Of a stretch of DNA of 8,685 nt, positions 5,877 to 8,685 are shown in pieces. The translations under genes were made by a program, and so were the position numbers. The notes beneath the pieces were generated by a model, which ran no database searches, had not been told where the DNA came from, and saw nothing but the letters and a program-made list of their open reading frames with translations. Source of the stretch: Aquirhabdus sp. (lineage in GTDB: Bacteria > Pseudomonadota > Gammaproteobacteria > Pseudomonadales > Moraxellaceae). The stretch is taken from NCBI GenBank assembly GCA_030152425.1, contig JASLJP010000040.1, forward strand, positions 1 to 8,685, read 5' to 3'. Every line of letters starts with the position of its first letter. Position 1 is the first letter of the stretch.

Positions 5877-6578
5877 ATGACCGAGCCGTTCGCCGCGCCC
5901 TGCACAGTATTTGACTACCACGATGCAGCAGTATTTCTCGCCGCGCTAGACAGCGACTGGGCAGCACTGGTCGAGGAAGTCGGGATACGACCCAGCGTGC
6001 CTCAGTCGACGACCGAACCCTACCAACACTTGATCCATGCCATCGCGCACCAACAGCTACACGGCAAAGCCGCTGAGGCCATACTCAGGCGTTTTAAGGC
6101 ACTATATAGCGCCGAGGCAGAGGCGATTCCAAGTGCGGAGGCAATCCTAGCGACTGCGCCGGATCTAATCCGTGCATGTGGCTTTTCGACGACCAAAGTG
6201 ACCACCATTATGGGCATCGCTGAGCAGGCCATTGCGGGCATCGTCCCGACGCGGGCGGAAGCGGAAACCCTAGACAACGACGCACTGATCACACGGCTGA
6301 CTACGCTGCGCGGTGTCGGGCGCTGGACGGTGGAAATTTTCTTGATGCACGCCCTGCACCGCCCCGACATTCTGCCGGTCGACGACTTTGGGGTGCGAGA
6401 AGGCTGGCGTTTGCTGAAAAATCTGGATGACCAGCCCAAACCCAAAGCACTGGCGGAAATCGGCAGTGCCTGGAGTCCACATCGCAGTACTGCCGCCTGG
6501 TATCTGTGGCGGGCGGTGGACCGCGCCAAGGCGGCGCAGCGCACGCGCGCGTCGTCGCCCCTCCCGCGAACCGATTAG
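5877..6578 (+). CDS. DNA-3-methyladenine glycosylase II family (AlkA-type, HhH-GPD)
   Basis: A 233-residue base-excision enzyme from ATG 5877. YQHLIHAIAHQQLHGKAAEAIL (49-70 with natural gaps omitted) holds the family's conserved QQ. The helix-hairpin-helix is LTTLRGVGRWTVEIFLMHAL (141-160), followed by ILPVDDFGVREG (165-176), where Asp170 aligns with catalytic Asp238 of E. coli AlkA (PDDY). It removes alkylated bases such as 3-methyladenine from DNA. The E. coli AlkA N-terminal domain is missing, as in the shorter bacterial and archaeal members. The frame is open back to ATG 5763, but that ATG lies in the loop of the 5746-5781 hairpin without a ribosome site, so 5877 is preferred although its own site is weak. 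Its stop codon overlaps that of the convergent DUF3300 gene. Confidence 0.9.
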   Translation: MTEPFAAPCTVFDYHDAAVFLAALDSDWAALVEEVGIRPSVPQSTTEPYQHLIHAIAHQQLHGKAAEAILRRFKALYSAEAEAIPSAEAILATAPDLIRACGFSTTKVTTIMGIAEQAIAGIVPTRAEAETLDNDALITRLTTLRGVGRWTVEIFLMHALHRPDILPVDDFGVREGWRLLKNLDDQPKPKALAEIGSAWSPHRSTAAWYLWRAVDRAKAAQRTRASSPLPRTD

Positions 6579-8685
6579 GACGCGGGTTTTTCTTCCTGAG
6601 GTCGTTTAGCCGCATCCCGAGCGCGCTCTTGCGCTGCACGTTGGGCTTGCTGGCGCTCTTGTGCCTGTCGCTGACGCGCCTGCTCGGCCTGTTGACGTTG
6701 TTGGGCTTGAGCCGCCTGCTGGGCTTGCTGAGCCTGTAGCCGCTCTTGCGCCTGCTGTTGGCGCGCAAGATCAGCTTGTTTGCGTTGCTCGGCCTGAGCA
6801 GCTTGCTGCGCTTGCTGGCGCTCCTGTGCCTGTTGCTGACGGGCGAGATCAGCCTGTTTGCGTTGCTCGGCCTGAGCGGCTTGCTGCGCTTGCTGGCGTT
6901 CCTGTGCTTGTTGCTGACGGGCGAGATCAGCTTGTTTGCGTTGCTCGGCCTGAGCGGCTTGCTGCGCTTGCTGGCGTTCCTGCGCCTGTTGCTGACGGGC
7001 GAGATCAGCCTGCTTACGTTGCTCGGCCTGAGCGGCTTGCTGCGCTTGCTGGCGTTCCTGTGCCTGTTGCTGACGGGCGAGTTCAGCTTGTTTACGTTGC
7101 TCAGCATCAGCACTTTGCTGCGCCTGTTGCTTGGCTTGCTGCTCCCTTGCTTCGGCTTGCTGCTTCGCTTGCTCCGCTTGTTTTTGCTGAGCTTGGGCTT
7201 GCTGCTGTTTGGTTTGCTCAGCGCGCGCCCGTGCTTCAGCATCTTGCTGTGCCTGCGCAGCTTGTTGCGGATTGGCGGCCGGCGCTACGGCCACTCCCTG
7301 CTGCGGGTGACCTGACGTACCATCGGGACGATCACGATGCTGACTACGTGAGCCATGGTCCTGTGGATCACGCGGTTGAGTCGACGGTGGGGTAGCTGGC
7401 TTTGCCGGTGTCGCAGGCACAGGGGTAACCGGTGTGGGTTGCACGGGTGGCGACGTTACGGCTGTTACACCCCCTTGCTGGTTTGGTCGCGGGTGACGTG
7501 GGCCATGGCCTTGCTGGGCGGGAGGCGGTGTGCTGTTGGAACTTGCCGCAGGCGTCGGGGGGGTGGCTGGTGGCGTCACGGGGACTGGATTTGCTGCAGG
7601 TGCGCCGGTCGTTGGCGCAGGCGAGACGCCACCCTGCTGACCCGGACGCTGGCCATGATGACCATGTCCCTGCCAACCCGCTGGTTGCCCGGTGGCTGGG
7701 GTGGTCTGTGGTGCCGGCGTCGCGGGTTGATTTGGACGCACGATCGGCGGTACGACCACTGGCGTAGATGCAGCAGGTGGTTGCTGTCCGTTTACCCGTG
7801 GATCACCGCGCTGATCACGCTGCCCCTGATGATCGCGCCACTGCCCATGCGGTGACGCGTTGGGCGGCTGATTGCCTGAGGGTGGAGCGGCGGGCGGCTG
7901 GTTCGGGCGCTGTTGGCCGGTCTGGTTCGGATGTTGGCGCTGCCATTCAGCGTTCTGCCGTTGTTGCCAGGGGGATGGCTGACCCTGTGGTTGTTGTGGG
8001 GTGCTGCTGGGCGCTGTCGGTTGACCCGGGGCCGGATCACGATGGCTCCACTGCTGACCCGCCCATGGCCGCGATGGATTTGGCTGGCTACTGGGCTGCT
8101 GTGGGCCAGCTGCGGGGGGATTGGCTTGAGGCTGACGATCTCGGTGACCATCACGATCATGATTACGGTCTCGATTCTGATCCCAGTTTTGATCACGCGT
8201 TCTGTCTCGGCTGCGCTCGTTGATCACGGTGGTCGAGCGCGACTCATAGACCGTGTTGTTATACACCACGGCAGGCCCACGATCTCGGTGACGCCCATCA
8301 TGACCGTCACGGCCATCACGCCCGCCTCGGTCATCGCGGCCGCGCCAGTCGGTATTCCATGAGTTCCAGCCCCAGCCATGGCGCTCCAGTGCCGATCCGA
8401 CCACGACCCCCACTCCAAAACTGATCACACCCGCCGTAGCCAGCTCTGCGGTGCGGTTAGGTCGTACCTCTTCGCGATAGCCATACTGCGGATCATAGTC
8501 ACGCGCGGAGCGATACTGGTAGCCGGGATAGTCATCGTAGTCTGCGCCACCACGACCATACACAGCACGTGGGTTGTAATCCGGTACATATACCAGATCG
8601 GACTGCGTTGGCTCGATGGTGATGTAGTCACGCGGACGCTGAACCACGACTGTCGTCGTACTTCCGGCGGTGCTACTCACCGGTG
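6575..8685 (-). CDS. DUF3300 domain protein with disordered linker and Gln/Ala-rich helical repeat tail; 5' end outside window
   Basis: The frame is open from the window edge to TAA at 6575-6577. The first in-frame start-like codon, GTG 8680, lies inside a conserved domain, so the true start is upstream. Numbered from that GTG, 701 residues are visible. YITIEPTQSDLVYVPDYNPR (19-38) is the hallmark of DUF3300 (compare VIEPANPQVVYVPYYNP); a Gly/Val-rich hydrophobic stretch (about 82-98) and HGWGWNSWNTDW (101-112) continue the domain. An Arg/Asp-rich stretch (113-182) is followed by a Pro/Gln/Asn/His-rich, probably disordered region (183-470). The tail (472-690) is rich in Gln and Ala with regular charges, TolA-like, and includes tandem 26-residue repeats. 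DUF3300 proteins usually have a signal sequence, so an envelope location is inferred. Function is unknown. Confidence 0.85.
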   Translation of the reverse strand, partial: PVSSTAGSTTTVVVQRPRDYITIEPTQSDLVYVPDYNPRAVYGRGGADYDDYPGYQYRSARDYDPQYGYREEVRPNRTAELATAGVISFGVGVVVGSALERHGWGWNSWNTDWRGRDDRGGRDGRDGHDGRHRDRGPAVVYNNTVYESRSTTVINERSRDRTRDQNWDQNRDRNHDRDGHRDRQPQANPPAAGPQQPSSQPNPSRPWAGQQWSHRDPAPGQPTAPSSTPQQPQGQPSPWQQRQNAEWQRQHPNQTGQQRPNQPPAAPPSGNQPPNASPHGQWRDHQGQRDQRGDPRVNGQQPPAASTPVVVPPIVRPNQPATPAPQTTPATGQPAGWQGHGHHGQRPGQQGGVSPAPTTGAPAANPVPVTPPATPPTPAASSNSTPPPAQQGHGPRHPRPNQQGGVTAVTSPPVQPTPVTPVPATPAKPATPPSTQPRDPQDHGSRSQHRDRPDGTSGHPQQGVAVAPAANPQQAAQAQQDAEARARAEQTKQQQAQAQQKQAEQAKQQAEAREQQAKQQAQQSADAEQRKQAELARQQQAQERQQAQQAAQAEQRKQADLARQQQAQERQQAQQAAQAEQRKQADLARQQQAQERQQAQQAAQAEQRKQADLARQQQAQERQQAQQAAQAEQRKQADLARQQQAQERLQAQQAQQAAQAQQRQQAEQARQRQAQERQQAQRAAQERARDAAKRPQEEKPAS
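6725..7111 (-). repeat. Tandem 78-bp (26-residue) coding repeats in the DUF3300 tail
   Basis: Four consecutive 78-base units (6769-6846, 6847-6924, 6925-7002, 7003-7080) encode the same 26 residues, containing AAQAEQRKQADLARQQQAQE then RQQAQQ. Partial or altered copies flank them on both sides (ERLQAQQ at the low end, ADAEQRKQAEL at the high end). Each unit has 11 Gln, 7 Ala and 7 charged residues, with one Leu. The four units differ at seven base positions, all silent. Expected structure is a long, polar helix. Confidence 0.93.
7292..7675 (-). repeat. Degenerate repeats of about 50 residues (HG/basic motif plus Pro-rich spacer) in the DUF3300 protein
   Basis: Three related blocks occur: QGHGHHGQRPGQQGGVS (GHG at 338-340), QGHGPRHPRPNQQGGVT (391-393) and DHGSRSQHRDRPDG leading to QQGVAV (DHG at 441-443). 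Each is followed by, or embedded in, Pro/Thr/Ala-rich spacer. The spacing is 53 and 50 residues. The pattern suggests old internal duplication of a His/Arg-rich module in a disordered linker. Confidence 0.55.

Noticed and set aside
6725..7111. Evenly spaced repeats as a CRISPR array
   Set aside because: Units are directly adjacent with no unique spacers and are in frame within a long coding region.
6301..7242. Minus-strand 313-residue open frame overlapping the DUF3300 repeats and the glycosylase
   Set aside because: It is a shifted reading of the same low-complexity repeat (Ser/Lys/Arg/Pro-rich) that runs antisense through the conserved glycosylase; composition is unlike a real protein.
6746..7395. 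Plus-strand open frames across the repeat region (6746-7315, Leu-rich and membrane-like; 6661-7395, Ala/Val-rich)
   Set aside because: They are antisense readings of the Gln/Ala repeat codons (CAG/CAA give CTG/TTG). The 78-base period keeps several frames free of stops. No start signals or family resemblance.
8678..8680. GTG at 8680 as the real start of the DUF3300 protein
   Set aside because: The frame is still open upstream to the window edge, and the conserved DUF3300 signature begins only about 18 residues later, so much of the domain must lie outside the window.

Overview
The window looks like chromosomal DNA of a moderately GC-rich proteobacterium (by eye somewhat above half G+C). The best guess is a beta- or gammaproteobacterium, from an LCAD-type acyl-CoA dehydrogenase, an E. 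coli NemA-like flavin reductase, a NepI-like MFS carrier and a DUF3300 protein. I cannot name the genus. No tRNA, rRNA, insertion sequence or CRISPR array was seen.

Layout. (1) Positions 1-1303, minus strand: 3'-truncated gene for a polyamine aminopropyltransferase (spermidine synthase-like) fused to an N-terminal membrane domain of about seven helices. (2) 1304-1564: divergent intergenic region with a short inverted repeat. (3) 1565-2737, plus: a long-chain-type acyl-CoA dehydrogenase, closed by a textbook terminator (2764-2791). (4) 2866-5738, plus: a three-gene cassette of ArsR-type regulator, Old Yellow Enzyme and MFS exporter. A near-perfect 20-bp palindrome lies before the regulator, and a degenerate copy of its half-sites lies just before the reductase. 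(5) 5877-6578, plus: an AlkA-type DNA-3-methyladenine glycosylase, separated from the exporter by a two-part hairpin. (6) 6575-8685, minus, 5'-truncated at the window edge: a large DUF3300 protein with a Pro/Gln/His-rich disordered centre and an Ala/Gln-rich helical tail built on a 78-bp tandem repeat. Its stop codon overlaps that of the glycosylase.

How the parts may work together. The ArsR-OYE-MFS cassette reads as a stress-response unit: a cysteine-bearing repressor senses an electrophile or metal, a flavoenzyme reduces activated alkenes or quinones, and a carrier exports a product. The downstream alkylation-repair glycosylase would suit reactive-electrophile stress, but it probably has its own promoter. 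No wholly new system is evident. The most unusual pieces are the DUF3300 repeat protein, whose four core repeat copies differ only at synonymous sites, and the Cys-containing ArsR with its operators.
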